This document shows, one piece after another, positions 18,749 to 27,366 of a DNA stretch of 64,000 bases; the stretch's first letter is position 1; each line of letters opens with the position of its first letter. The notes beneath the pieces were generated by a model. It had not been told where the DNA came from. It did no database searches and saw only the letters and a list, made by a program, of their open reading frames with translations. The stretch lies in NCBI RefSeq assembly GCF_902809845.1, contig NZ_CADDWI010000009.1, positions 310,001 through 374,000 on the forward strand, in the 5' to 3' direction. Origin of the DNA: Chelativorans sp. Marseille-P2723. GTDB lineage: Bacteria; Pseudomonadota; Alphaproteobacteria; Rhizobiales; Rhizobiaceae. A program made the translations under genes and the position numbers.

Positions 18749-19597
18749 TCAAGAGCGCCAGGAAAGAAGAATGCGCTCGGCCCTGCCGATAAGCCAACCA
18801 ATGGCGAGGCCGAGGACAGAAAGAAGCGTCACGCCAGCGATGAGCTGATCGGTAGCGAAAAGCGCTCCGGCCGTCAGGATGTAGGCCCCGATGCCATATT
18901 GCGCACCGATCATCTCGGCAGCCACGAGAAGCACGATCGCGATGGATGCGGAAATGCGGAAGCCGGACAGGATGGAAGGCATTGCGCCCGGCACGATGAT
19001 CTTGCGCACAATAGAAAGCCAGGAGAGCCCGAAAGACTGCCCCATCCGGATCAGGTTGCGATCCACATTGTCCACCCCGCCCACAGTGGCAATCACAGTT
19101 GGGAAGAAGGCACCGAAAAGGATCGTTGCCACCTTGGAGCCCTCGCCGATGCCGAACCAGACGATGAAGAGGGGCAGGAGCGCGATTTTGGGTATGGGAA
19201 ACAGGGCGGAAACAAGCGGCATGAGCCCGGCACGGGCGAGCGAGAAGAGGCCGATCGCCAGACCAACGGCGATGCCGAGGAGGCTTCCTGCCGCCCATCC
19301 GGCCGAAAGGCGATAGAGACTGGCACCCAGATGCTGCCAGAGGGTTCCCGTAACAATCAGATCGACAAGGGCGCGGACTGCCTCGGAGGGCGCCGGCAGC
19401 GCAATTGGGCTGATCACGCCGGTGCGTGATCCCACCTCCCATAGGCCGACGACAAGAAGGAAGACGACCGGTGCGACCGGCCCCAATGGCCGGTAGGTGA
19501 AACCGCCGCCGCGAAATGGTACGGGCCGCGCCCCCTCCCCTGCTTGGACCTGTCCGACCACCGCATCGGCCCTTTTCGTGATTACATCATGCGACAT
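18749..19597 (-). CDS. NitT/TauT-family ABC transporter permease
   Basis: This 282-residue inner-membrane protein has about six hydrophobic segments and the SsuC/TauC family pattern: LPAPSEAVRALVDL near residue 75, then FPIPKIALLPLFIVWFGIGEGSK, and the EAA-like LSWLSIVRKIIVPGAMPSILSGFR. It forms the channel of an importer for a sulfonate, nitrate, thiamine precursor or similar small molecule. The ATG at 19597 overlaps the end of the ATPase gene by 11 bp. Confidence 0.9.
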   Translation of the reverse strand: MSHDVITKRADAVVGQVQAGEGARPVPFRGGGFTYRPLGPVAPVVFLLVVGLWEVGSRTGVISPIALPAPSEAVRALVDLIVTGTLWQHLGASLYRLSAGWAAGSLLGIAVGLAIGLFSLARAGLMPLVSALFPIPKIALLPLFIVWFGIGEGSKVATILFGAFFPTVIATVGGVDNVDRNLIRMGQSFGLSWLSIVRKIIVPGAMPSILSGFRISASIAIVLLVAAEMIGAQYGIGAYILTAGALFATDQLIAGVTLLSVLGLAIGWLIGRAERILLSWRS

Positions 19598-20357
19598 CAG
19601 CAATTTCCCGGTCAGCCTCGCGAGCCTCCTCGCGCATGACCTGCCAAACCCGGCGCTGCAGGCTCTCTAGTTCGGCCAGGCGCTCCGGCCGCTCCTCAAG
19701 CGGTATTCCGATTTCGACCACCTCGCGGATGCGGCCAGGACGGCGCGAAAGCACGACGACACGGTGGCCCAGGCGCACAGCCTCGGCAAGATTATGGGTG
19801 ACATAGCATGCGGAGAAACGCTCCCGGTGCCAAAGCGCTGCGAGGTCGTCCATCAGCAATTCACGCGTCTGGCTGTCCAGTGCGGAAAGCGGCTCGTCCA
19901 TCAGCATTATTGCTGGCCGTACAGCGAGCGCTCGGGCAATGGCCACACGCTGTTTCATACCGCCGGAAAGCTGACGTGGATAGGCCCGGGCAAAATCGGA
20001 AAGGTTTGTGCGGGCAAGCACGTCCGAGATAACGGCGCGCTGCCTTTCCACCCCAAGGCGGTGGTCTTCCAATGCCAGACTGACATTGCCCTCGACGGTA
20101 CGCCACGGCAGGAGGGCAAAGTCCTGGAAGATGTAGGTAATGGGGTTGAGCGAACCTTCGGGCGGCGCGCCCGCGACCATAACCTTCCCAGCATTGGGCT
20201 TTTCCAGCCCGCCGGCAATCCTGAGCAAAGTCGATTTCCCGCAGCCCGAAGGCCCGACAATACAGACGATCTCGCCGTCACCCACCGCAAAAGAGACATC
20301 CTCCAACACATTGGTGGTGCCGTAACGGTGGGTGATCCCCTTCACATTAAGTTGCAT
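19587..20357 (-). CDS. NitT/TauT-family ABC transporter ATPase
   Basis: The 256-residue ATPase has Walker A GPSGCGKST, Q-loop IFQDFALLPW, signature LSGGMKQRVAIARAL, Walker B IMLMDEPLSALD and switch VTHNLAEA. Lack of a long C-terminal regulatory domain fits the SsuB/TauB/NrtD group. It lies between the binding-protein gene and the permease on the minus strand and overlaps the latter, making a three-gene importer operon. Confidence 0.92.
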   Translation of the reverse strand: MQLNVKGITHRYGTTNVLEDVSFAVGDGEIVCIVGPSGCGKSTLLRIAGGLEKPNAGKVMVAGAPPEGSLNPITYIFQDFALLPWRTVEGNVSLALEDHRLGVERQRAVISDVLARTNLSDFARAYPRQLSGGMKQRVAIARALAVRPAIMLMDEPLSALDSQTRELLMDDLAALWHRERFSACYVTHNLAEAVRLGHRVVVLSRRPGRIREVVEIGIPLEERPERLAELESLQRRVWQVMREEAREADREIADVA

Positions 20358-20403
20358 GGACCGAACAACTTGCTCAAGCGCCCGCAGCCCGCGGGCGCTG
20401 CCC

Positions 20404-21423
20404 TCAGAACGTCTCCACGAAGCTCGCGTCGACGAGTTTTTCCATGGTGACCGTCTCCGGCACCAGCTTCTCCGACTTGAACCACTCTAGCTGATCCTCC
20501 ACGCTCTTAAGGCTCAGCGCGGCGCCGGGGCTCATGCGCATGGCGCCGGCTCGGATGCGTGGATCGGCTGTCTCCAGCGGCTGGTCGGCATAGATGTATT
20601 CGTGGATCATGGCAACGATCTCAGCCGCCTCTTCCTCGCTCATCGTTTTGTCGACCAGCGCCGCGTTATAGTCGTCCATGCCTTTGGAAAGCCCGGCAAG
20701 GAAGCGCTTTACAAGATCGGCCTTTTCCTCGGCATTGGCCGTGGAGGTGAAGACAGTGGTAACCTGGTAACCTTCGATATAATCGGCAATGGTCCCGATC
20801 TCCACCGCCTCGCCACCAGCCGTCAGTCCGGAAGCAATGTTGGGAACGATCGCCCAGGCATCGATCTGTCCGCTCTTCAGCGAGGCGATCACGGCAGGCA
20901 CCTGCTGCAGCGGCCGCAGCGTAATTTCTTCGCGCGGAAAGCCTTCCTTGTCGGCAATCTTGTGCGCCATGTAATGGAATGACGAACCGGCCGTGGTGAT
21001 GCCGAAGCTGCGGCCCGCCAGGTCCGCAGGCGTGGTCACGCCCTGCTCGTAGGCGGCCTTTGACACGAGGATCTTCTGCCCTTCGACATCCGGCGTCTCC
21101 TGCAGCGCCCCTCCAATCACCTTGATGACGCCCTTGTCGGCAAGGCTGATCAGACCGCCGGAGATGGCCGTCATGCCGAAATCGACATCGCCAGAGGCAA
21201 TAGCGACCGCCATCGGCTGGGCCGCCTGGAAGCTCACAAGCTCGACTTCCAGATCCTGCTCGGCAAAATAACCTTTCGCGGCAGCGATGATGCTCGGCGC
21301 GTGCGAGGTCAGTGACGGGATAATCCCGATATTGATCTTGTCGGCCGCGGTCGCGCCGGTGGCCATGAGGGCTGTGCCAGCACCAGCCAGAAACAAGGCG
21401 GCGAAGGTTCTGCGCGAGATCAT
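20404..21423 (-). CDS. NitT/TauT-family ABC substrate-binding protein
   Basis: The 339-residue protein begins MISRRTFAALFLAGAGTALMA, a signal sequence with twin arginines that could be Tat- or Sec-type. It continues as an SsuA/TauA/NMT1-like binding protein: GIIPSLTSHAPSIIAAAKGYFAEQDLEVELV, ASGDVDFGMTAISGGLISLADKG and the GSSFHY loop. The ATG at 21423 was chosen since GGAAGGA lies at good spacing; an ATG two codons earlier sits on the ribosome-binding site. It is the first gene of the importer operon. The ligand is not deducible. Confidence 0.9.
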   Translation of the reverse strand: MISRRTFAALFLAGAGTALMATGATAADKINIGIIPSLTSHAPSIIAAAKGYFAEQDLEVELVSFQAAQPMAVAIASGDVDFGMTAISGGLISLADKGVIKVIGGALQETPDVEGQKILVSKAAYEQGVTTPADLAGRSFGITTAGSSFHYMAHKIADKEGFPREEITLRPLQQVPAVIASLKSGQIDAWAIVPNIASGLTAGGEAVEIGTIADYIEGYQVTTVFTSTANAEEKADLVKRFLAGLSKGMDDYNAALVDKTMSEEEAAEIVAMIHEYIYADQPLETADPRIRAGAMRMSPGAALSLKSVEDQLEWFKSEKLVPETVTMEKLVDASFVETF

Positions 21424-21659
21424 GAACATTCCTTCCTTACCACTTACGATTGTTCCTCGTGGCTGTTGCATATGGGCAGCCACGGAGCAAGAGAAATGTC
21501 AACCCGTACACCCTGATGCCTTCCAGAACGCGCGTCGCGTAAGCGCTGGCGCTCGGCGGAAAGCTTCGGTGCTGGAAGATCGCACAGCGGAAATCCTGCC
21601 CCGGCCGGTCTTCTCGTGTGACATTTTGTTTCGAAAGTGTGAAAGTGCACCCTGCCACA

Positions 21660-22400
21660 TCAGCCGGAGATATGGCGTACTTTCGCCGCGAAAACATAGC
21701 CGACCCCCCGGACAGACTTGATGATAGTCGGATGCTTTGGATCCGGCTCAATCTTCTTGCGCAAGCGGGCGATGTGGGCGTCGATGGTTCGGTCAAGCGC
21801 ATTCCAGTTACGCCCGCGCGTCAAGTCCATAAGCCGGTCGCGGGTCAGCACCTTGCCGGCGTGGCGAACCAGCACGGACAGCATCTCAAACTCGCTCGAC
21901 GTGAGCTCGATTTCAGCGCCATCCGCGTCGATCACGCGGCGCTGCTCGAAATATAGCTGCCAGCGACCGAAGCCAACCGCGGCGCCGTCCGCCTCGGTTC
22001 TCCGGCTCGGCCTGCTCCCGCGCGTGCGCCGCATCACCGCTCTTACCCGTGCCAGCACCTCACGCAAGTGAAACGGCTTTGCGATGTAATCGTCAGCACC
22101 CATTTCGATGCCCACGATGCGGTCGATCAAGTCGCTGCGGGCAGTCACGATTATAATGCCAATGTCGGATTCATTACGCAGGCTGCGCGTAATGGCCAGG
22201 CCATCCTCTCCCGGCAATTCGATATCGAGCAGGACAAGGCCGAAGTTCCGCTCCGCAAGACGAGCGCGCATTTCGGTGCCGCTCACAGCCGTAACAACGT
22301 GATAGCCTTCGTTATTGAAGTATTTTTGCAGTATTTCTCGGGGTTTCTCATTGCTGTCGACAATAAGAACGTTTCGGAGATACTGGAGATTCTCACTCAT
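21660..22400 (-). CDS. OmpR/PhoB-family response regulator (orphan)
   Basis: The 246-residue protein has a receiver domain with the phospho-acceptor Asp in LVLLDIELPGEDGLA, the switch Thr in IIVTARS and Lys in DDYIAKPF. A C-terminal winged helix follows (ELTSSEFEMLSVLVRHAGKVLTRDRL ... RTIDAHIARLRKKI ... RGVGYVF). The ATG at 22400 was chosen because further upstream sequence is not conserved-looking. No sensor kinase is adjacent, so it is an orphan here. It diverges from the Crp/Fnr gene upstream of the Pel-type operon and may take part in its control. Confidence 0.92.
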   Translation of the reverse strand: MSENLQYLRNVLIVDSNEKPREILQKYFNNEGYHVVTAVSGTEMRARLAERNFGLVLLDIELPGEDGLAITRSLRNESDIGIIIVTARSDLIDRIVGIEMGADDYIAKPFHLREVLARVRAVMRRTRGSRPSRRTEADGAAVGFGRWQLYFEQRRVIDADGAEIELTSSEFEMLSVLVRHAGKVLTRDRLMDLTRGRNWNALDRTIDAHIARLRKKIEPDPKHPTIIKSVRGVGYVFAAKVRHISG

Positions 22401-22565
22401 CTCAGATCCGCACGCGCTACGTACACGAACCGAAGCGCATTCCCAACAGGGCCGCGCAAACGGTACTTCGCTACAATGACGGTTCCTTGCGGAGGATGAT
22501 AGCCACCTCACGAAAACTGTATAGCTGTGCGCGCCCCCATCCGTAGATAAAATTTATTACAACTT

Positions 22566-22579
22566 TTGCGTTACGTCAA
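22566..22579. promoter_or_regulatory. Crp/Fnr-like half-matching site upstream of the Crp/Fnr gene
   Basis: TTGCG-TTAC-GTCAA resembles the perfect palindrome TTGAC-AAAA-GTCAA found downstream at 23578; the right arm is identical and the left arm differs at one base. It lies 104 bp before the Crp/Fnr start, within the divergent region to the response regulator. It could mediate autoregulation or shared control. Evidence is pattern only. Confidence 0.35.
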
Positions 22580-22683
22580 GTTTCGCAACAAAATGATGTA
22601 ATCCGTCATAGCCCCCTACAACGGAAGTAACATTGGCAGTGTTTACTTGAAATGTGGGGTTGGTGACGAGTTACGGTCGCGTT

Positions 22684-23490
22684 ATGAGTACGTTGCAGCC
22701 AACGATCCCGCACGGCAAACCTGGATTTCTCTCGCAATCGCTGAATTCCAGCCTTTTGCCGGATTTGCCGACTGAGCGATTTGTCGCCGGGCGCGCGATC
22801 CTGTGGGAAGGCGATCCCAGCAGCGATGTCTTTTACCTGGTTGGGGGAACCCTGCGCTACTGCCGTGTTCTCTTGGACGGACGCCGGATGATCTCCAGCT
22901 TTGCTCTTCCGGGTGAGTTCTTCGGCCTCTCCTCGATGGGCCGCTACTTATTCACCATAGAAGCTGTCAGCGATTGCCGCATACAGCGGTTGTCGACCGG
23001 GCGCATGAAGGTGTTGGCCAGTCGGGCTCCGCATGTCCATGGGGCAATTGTCGACGCATTGCGGGTGCAGTACTACCAGATGCATACGCGCCTCTTGTCG
23101 ATGCTGCACAAGAGCGCCGAAGAACGCGTTGCTCATTTTGTGCTCGATATCGGTCAACGCACGACTGGCGATCTGGACAATGGCTCAGTGTTCTGCCTCT
23201 CCATGCCGCGCAGCGATATCGCCGACCATCTTGGGCTCACCGTCGAAACGGTATGCCGCGCTCTGACGCGGCTGAAGCGCGACGGCGTCCTCAAGCTCGA
23301 CAGGCCGAACAGGGTTATCATTAACGACCTTGCTGCATTGTGCGCCCGTGCGGCAGAGGACCCCACCACAGGCGACCTTGGCGCTTCTGGCTCCCCGGCG
23401 CGCCGCGGTGACTGGCGTCGGGAAGCTTTAAGCCGCCCACGCCCGTCGCTCATTCGCAAAACTACAAAACTTAAATCACATCCGAACTGA
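22684..23490 (+). CDS. Crp/Fnr-family transcriptional regulator
   Basis: This 268-residue regulator has an N-terminal cyclic-nucleotide-type beta-barrel (FVAGRAILWEGDPSSDVFYLVGGTLRYCRVLLDGRRMI, PGEFFGL), a dimerisation helix and a C-terminal HTH (MPRSDIADHLGLTVETVCRALTRLKRDGVLKL). The E-x-x-x-R pattern in the recognition helix (ETVCR) is that of FNR/FixK proteins, which read TTGA half-sites. The N-terminal FeS cysteines of true FNR are absent, as in FixK. It lies 169 bp before the Pel-type operon, whose leader contains a matching palindrome. The ATG at 22684 was preferred to a GTG at 22654. Confidence 0.9.
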   Translation: MSTLQPTIPHGKPGFLSQSLNSSLLPDLPTERFVAGRAILWEGDPSSDVFYLVGGTLRYCRVLLDGRRMISSFALPGEFFGLSSMGRYLFTIEAVSDCRIQRLSTGRMKVLASRAPHVHGAIVDALRVQYYQMHTRLLSMLHKSAEERVAHFVLDIGQRTTGDLDNGSVFCLSMPRSDIADHLGLTVETVCRALTRLKRDGVLKLDRPNRVIINDLAALCARAAEDPTTGDLGASGSPARRGDWRREALSRPRPSLIRKTTKLKSHPN

Positions 23491-23577
23491 GGGGTGCGGA
23501 GACCAAGCAGCCGCAATGCGACTGGGCTTGCAGCCTCCCGAACGGAGCACCTCGAAGGAAAGCTTATTTGCTGTTGA

Positions 23578-23591
23578 TTGACAAAAGTCAA
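23578..23591. promoter_or_regulatory. Crp/Fnr-type palindrome before the Pel-type operon
   Basis: TTGAC-AAAA-GTCAA is a perfect 14-bp palindrome with FNR-like spacing, 69 bp before the first operon gene. FNR/FixK consensus is TTGAT-N4-ATCAA, so this differs only in the inner base of each arm. The upstream gene encodes a Crp/Fnr protein with an FNR-like recognition helix, the natural candidate to bind it. A second inverted pair, GTTAA/TTAAC, lies at 23611-23627. Confidence 0.55.
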
Positions 23592-23659
23592 AAAGGCCCG
23601 AGGTCAAAATGTTAAAAAAACATTAACACTCTGGCTTCAAGTTAATTTCAGGGGGTATT

Positions 23660-24724
23660 ATGCATAGTCCGACCCATAACGGCGGCAAGCGATATACCAA
23701 AGATAAAGAACAAATCACAGAAGACAGCCTAAATTATCACAACAATTTTATCATACCGGGAATAGATATTTTTGGTCTATTTGCAATGATCATTCTGCTG
23801 GAGAATTCTGGCATTATGAACTTGCACCTTCTGCAGCTCTCCCCGCATCCGTTCTGGATACCCATTCTCCTTGCCGTGGTGCAGTATGGCCTGACGGCAG
23901 GCCTGGTGACAGTGGCCATTGCCAGTAGCCTGCATTGGGTAATGGGAGGCTGGTCCTCTCCTGTGGACCATGCCGATTTCTATGCGTATCTCCAGGCAAA
24001 CCTTCATGAATCGATCCTGTGGCTCCTGAGCGTTGCCGTACTGGGACTAATCCGCCAGAAACAATTCGATGAGCTTGAGGATCTGCGCGAAGAGGCCGCG
24101 CAAAGGGAGAAGCAGGCCAGGACGCTCGCAGATCATTCCCAGGCACTGCGGCAAGAGATTGCCCGGCTCGAACATACGGTCGTGGTATCAGGTGCTGGAA
24201 ATGCAAGCCTCTCGATCGAGTTGCTCAACGATCTGGCCACGGCGCCCGCCCACCAACTGGAGGATGCTTTCAGCCACGCGTTGGGGCGGTTGCTCGGGGC
24301 CAGAAACATTCAGCTCATAATGCTGGAGCATAGCCCGAGCATTCTTACCGGGGAAGATGATCATCTCTCCGCACTGATCCAGACGCCGGACCTGCCTCCT
24401 GCGGCTACACCGCTAATTCTTCATACCCTTAGTTCCTCTGGCCGACCGCTAAACTGCACCCGTAGACAGGATGCATCCAAGCTCGGCGGGACGGCGGCAA
24501 TGGCTGCCTTGGTGCCGGGGTTCGACAAGCGAGCGCTGGGGCTCGTTCTTGTAGGGAAAGTCGAGCCGGCTTGCTTGTCCCCGGCAGGTGAGGCAGCACT
24601 CGCACTTTGCTGCTTCATTCTCGGAATGCGGATCTCCATGAACCGCATGACTGCATCCGATTCCACACTGCCGCGGCGAGCGTCCGGTGGACTCGCAATG
24701 GAACGATATTCTACGAAATCCTGA
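23660..24724 (+). CDS. pelD: PelD-like membrane GAF protein, without GGDEF domain
   Basis: The 354-residue protein has several N-terminal membrane segments (about residues 32-52, 60-95, 112-130), including HPFWIPILLAVVQYGLTAG, which resembles PelD. A charged coiled coil (about 132-176) and a GAF-like domain to about 335 follow. Pseudomonas PelD is roughly 100 residues longer because of a C-terminal degenerate GGDEF domain that binds cyclic di-GMP. That domain and its RxxD site are absent here. It begins the operon with AGGGGG upstream of the ATG and is followed by pelE-like, pelF and pelG, the order seen in known pel loci. Family assignment rests on topology and context. Confidence 0.72.
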   Translation: MHSPTHNGGKRYTKDKEQITEDSLNYHNNFIIPGIDIFGLFAMIILLENSGIMNLHLLQLSPHPFWIPILLAVVQYGLTAGLVTVAIASSLHWVMGGWSSPVDHADFYAYLQANLHESILWLLSVAVLGLIRQKQFDELEDLREEAAQREKQARTLADHSQALRQEIARLEHTVVVSGAGNASLSIELLNDLATAPAHQLEDAFSHALGRLLGARNIQLIMLEHSPSILTGEDDHLSALIQTPDLPPAATPLILHTLSSSGRPLNCTRRQDASKLGGTAAMAALVPGFDKRALGLVLVGKVEPACLSPAGEAALALCCFILGMRISMNRMTASDSTLPRRASGGLAMERYSTKS

Positions 24725-24734
24725 AGGGGCTGCC

Positions 24735-25853
24735 ATGACCATTGTCGCGCAACGCGACGAGATGCCAGGAAGGGGCGTGGATCTTCATCCACTCTATCTG
24801 CTGGCCGTTGCAATCATAGATGCTGCAGTCATCATGGCAGGAGCGGCGGGCATCCTGGCCATTCCAATATTGCTGACCATGCACCTGGCGCTTGCTGGCG
24901 CTGTCTGCTTCGTTCGCGGTTCCGATGGAGACAATGGGGTAGCAGCCATCGGCGCCATCTCCGTGCTGGCAATGGGCCCTCTGGGCGCGCTGGGCATGAT
25001 CATGCTGGCGCACCGCCTTAGGCATGATTGCTCATCTGCCGATAGCCTTGCACCGTCGCATCACCCGTCCGCCGAACCGGCTCATCTCGACCCGCCACAT
25101 GCTATATACAACGAAGTTGCCGAGGGTCGCGCCTATAGTGCGGAAAGATCCCAGGTCTTGCGCTTTGCCGAGGTGATCGCAGGAAACAGCGTGAGAGAAA
25201 AACAGGCGCTGCTTGGCACCATTTCCAAGCAGTACCATCCTGACTATCTGCCCTTCCTACAAGTCGCGTTGAGGAGCCAGGAGGCGCAGGTAAGGGTCTC
25301 CGCCGCCGCTGTTTACGCCAAGCTGCGGGAAGGTTTTTCCCGGCCAATCCAAAAACGGCAGGCAAAAACGACTCCGCAGACGAAGTCGCTGCACGGCAGG
25401 GAGGCGCTGGAACAAGCACAGGCCCTTGCCGATGCGGCTCGATCCGGCCTTCTCAGCATTTCCGATGCCTATCGGGCGCGGAGCATCGCGCTGAGCATCC
25501 TTGTGCAGGAGCGGCCGGCTGCCGTCGATCTTGACGAGACCGAGACGCTACTGTGCGGCTTGCTTCTGGAAATGGAACGTTATGATGAGATCGAGGCGCG
25601 GCTTGCTCCATTGATCCCGAAACTGGGTGGCTCGCTACGCGACATACTCTTCAACGCCCGCCTCCGCGGGGGCCTCTCCGAGAGGATCCCGTTCCTGTTG
25701 AAGTCCGGTCAGAGCGAGGTCGTGTCCTTCGACAGATCTCGTGCCGCAGCGTCCAAACTGCCGCTGCTTGCCCCGTTCGGCGACGACACATGCCGGCAAC
25801 CAGCAGTCCTTTCTCAAGCAGACAGAGGACAGGATGAGCATTCCCGCTTTTGA
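24735..25853 (+). CDS. pelE: PelE-like inner-membrane TPR/HEAT scaffold
   Basis: The 372-residue protein has two N-terminal hydrophobic segments (about residues 19-55 and 68-92) followed by a cytoplasmic helical region. That region includes VRVSAAAVYAKL near 195, paired helices similar to TPR or HEAT repeats. PelE has this layout and bridges PelD, PelF and PelG in the inner-membrane synthase complex. The ATG at 24735 follows GAAGGGG and lies 10 bp after the PelD-like gene. The end overlaps pelF by 20 bp. Sequence similarity to PelE is modest; position between pelD and pelF supports the call. Confidence 0.72.
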   Translation: MTIVAQRDEMPGRGVDLHPLYLLAVAIIDAAVIMAGAAGILAIPILLTMHLALAGAVCFVRGSDGDNGVAAIGAISVLAMGPLGALGMIMLAHRLRHDCSSADSLAPSHHPSAEPAHLDPPHAIYNEVAEGRAYSAERSQVLRFAEVIAGNSVREKQALLGTISKQYHPDYLPFLQVALRSQEAQVRVSAAAVYAKLREGFSRPIQKRQAKTTPQTKSLHGREALEQAQALADAARSGLLSISDAYRARSIALSILVQERPAAVDLDETETLLCGLLLEMERYDEIEARLAPLIPKLGGSLRDILFNARLRGGLSERIPFLLKSGQSEVVSFDRSRAAASKLPLLAPFGDDTCRQPAVLSQADRGQDEHSRF

Positions 25854-27366
25854 CCTTGCCCGGGGGAAGGAAACGGATGTGTGCCTCATCGTGGAGGGGT
25901 GTTACCCGTACGTGCTTGGCGGCGTTGCGGGCTGGCTCGACTGGCTGATGCGTAGCCAGCCGGAACTGACCTTTTCTGTCGTCTCTATTGTTTCGGGGAA
26001 GGGCCCGCGCGAAAGCAAATACGTTTTCCCCGACAACCTGCTGCGCTTCTGCGAACTCGATCTGCAAGGCCCGCCCCCAACATTCCGGGCAAGACCCTTC
26101 AAGCCGGGGGAAGCGGACGTTCAACGTGTCGTACAGATTCTGGACCGTTTCGCGCGAACCGGACAGCTTGAAGCCCTTGACGACCTGCTACATTGGCTCC
26201 GCAACCCGCAGATGCCGCCTACTTTCCACGAGCTGACGCAATCGGAGTTCTCGTGGAGGGTAGTCACCGGACTCTATGCGCGGCTGATGCCGCACGCCTC
26301 CTTCCTCGATTTCTTCTGGGCTTGGCACACACTCATCCGCGGGCTTTTGGCAACCGCCATGTTTCCCCTGCCGCGCGCCCGCATCTATCACACCATTTCT
26401 ACCGGCTATGCCGGCCTGTTCGCTGCACGCGCATTTCTGGAAACCGGACACCGAACCATCCTCACCGAGCACGGCATCTACACGAATGAAAGGCGCCTTG
26501 AAATTCTCATGGCCGACTGGATCGTGGATACGGTGGACAAGGGCCTGAGACTGAATGACCCGCGCATGGACCTGCGCGATCTTTGGATCAGGGTCTTCGA
26601 GAGTTATGCGCGCGCCTGCTATGAAGCATGCGAAACCGTCACCACCCTTTACTCGGACAACCAGACACTACAGGTCAATCTCGGAGCGCCCCGGCACAAG
26701 CTGGCGGTCATCCCGAACGGCATCGATCTGGCGCATTTCGGCAGTGTAGCCCCGCCCAGGCAGGACGCGCCACCAACCATGGCAATGGTCGGGCGTGTCG
26801 TGCCGATCAAGGACGTCAAGACCTTCATAGCCGCCGCCGCCGCGGTACGTCACGCCGTCCCCGGCTTGCGCGCTCCCATACTGGGGCCGCTGGACGAAGA
26901 TCCCGCCTATTTTGCCGAATGCCGGCAGATGGTGGCGGATCTCGGGCTGGAATCAATCGTGCGGTTCGAAGGGCGCGTGGATGTGAAGCAATGGCTGTCT
27001 TCGATCCATGTTGTGGTGCTGACCAGCCTTAGCGAAGCGCAACCGCTGACGCTTCTGGAAGCCGGAGCGGCCGGCATTCCCTGCGTCACGACCAATGTCG
27101 GCTCCTGCAGGGAGATTCTTCTGGGACGCGAGGATGAAGAGCCTGCCTATGGGGCCGGAGGTATCGTCACTGACGTGGTTGCCCCTGAACAGATCGCGGA
27201 GGGTGTAATTGCGCTTTTGACCAACGCGCAATTGCGTCAGGAGATGGGTGAGCGCCTGCAACGCCGCGTGCGGCGATTTTATTCTTCCGAGCGTGCGAGC
27301 AATGCTTACCGCCGCCTCTACCGCGAGCCTGCCGCGTCCGATGGAGCTTCTTCATGGCAGGAATAG
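25834..27366 (+). CDS. pelF: PelF glycosyltransferase (GT4)
   Basis: This 510-residue cytoplasmic GT-B enzyme shows the PelF hallmark at the N-terminus, VCLIVEGCYPYVLGGVAGW. It continues with YHTISTGYAGLFAARA, LTEHGIYTNERR, AVIPNGIDL, MVGRVVPIKDVKTFI and the retaining-GT4 EX7E-type segment EAQPLTLLEAG near 430. PelF polymerises nucleotide-activated amino sugars (UDP-GalNAc in Pseudomonas) into Pel chains. The ATG at 25834 was chosen over an upstream frame start by its GAGG site and family alignment. It overlaps pelG by 13 bp. Confidence 0.93.
   Translation: MSIPAFDLARGKETDVCLIVEGCYPYVLGGVAGWLDWLMRSQPELTFSVVSIVSGKGPRESKYVFPDNLLRFCELDLQGPPPTFRARPFKPGEADVQRVVQILDRFARTGQLEALDDLLHWLRNPQMPPTFHELTQSEFSWRVVTGLYARLMPHASFLDFFWAWHTLIRGLLATAMFPLPRARIYHTISTGYAGLFAARAFLETGHRTILTEHGIYTNERRLEILMADWIVDTVDKGLRLNDPRMDLRDLWIRVFESYARACYEACETVTTLYSDNQTLQVNLGAPRHKLAVIPNGIDLAHFGSVAPPRQDAPPTMAMVGRVVPIKDVKTFIAAAAAVRHAVPGLRAPILGPLDEDPAYFAECRQMVADLGLESIVRFEGRVDVKQWLSSIHVVVLTSLSEAQPLTLLEAGAAGIPCVTTNVGSCREILLGREDEEPAYGAGGIVTDVVAPEQIAEGVIALLTNAQLRQEMGERLQRRVRRFYSSERASNAYRRLYREPAASDGASSWQE

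Noticed and set aside
18551-19429. 292-codon open frame on the plus strand
   Set aside because: Antisense to the NitT/TauT permease; charged low-complexity product.
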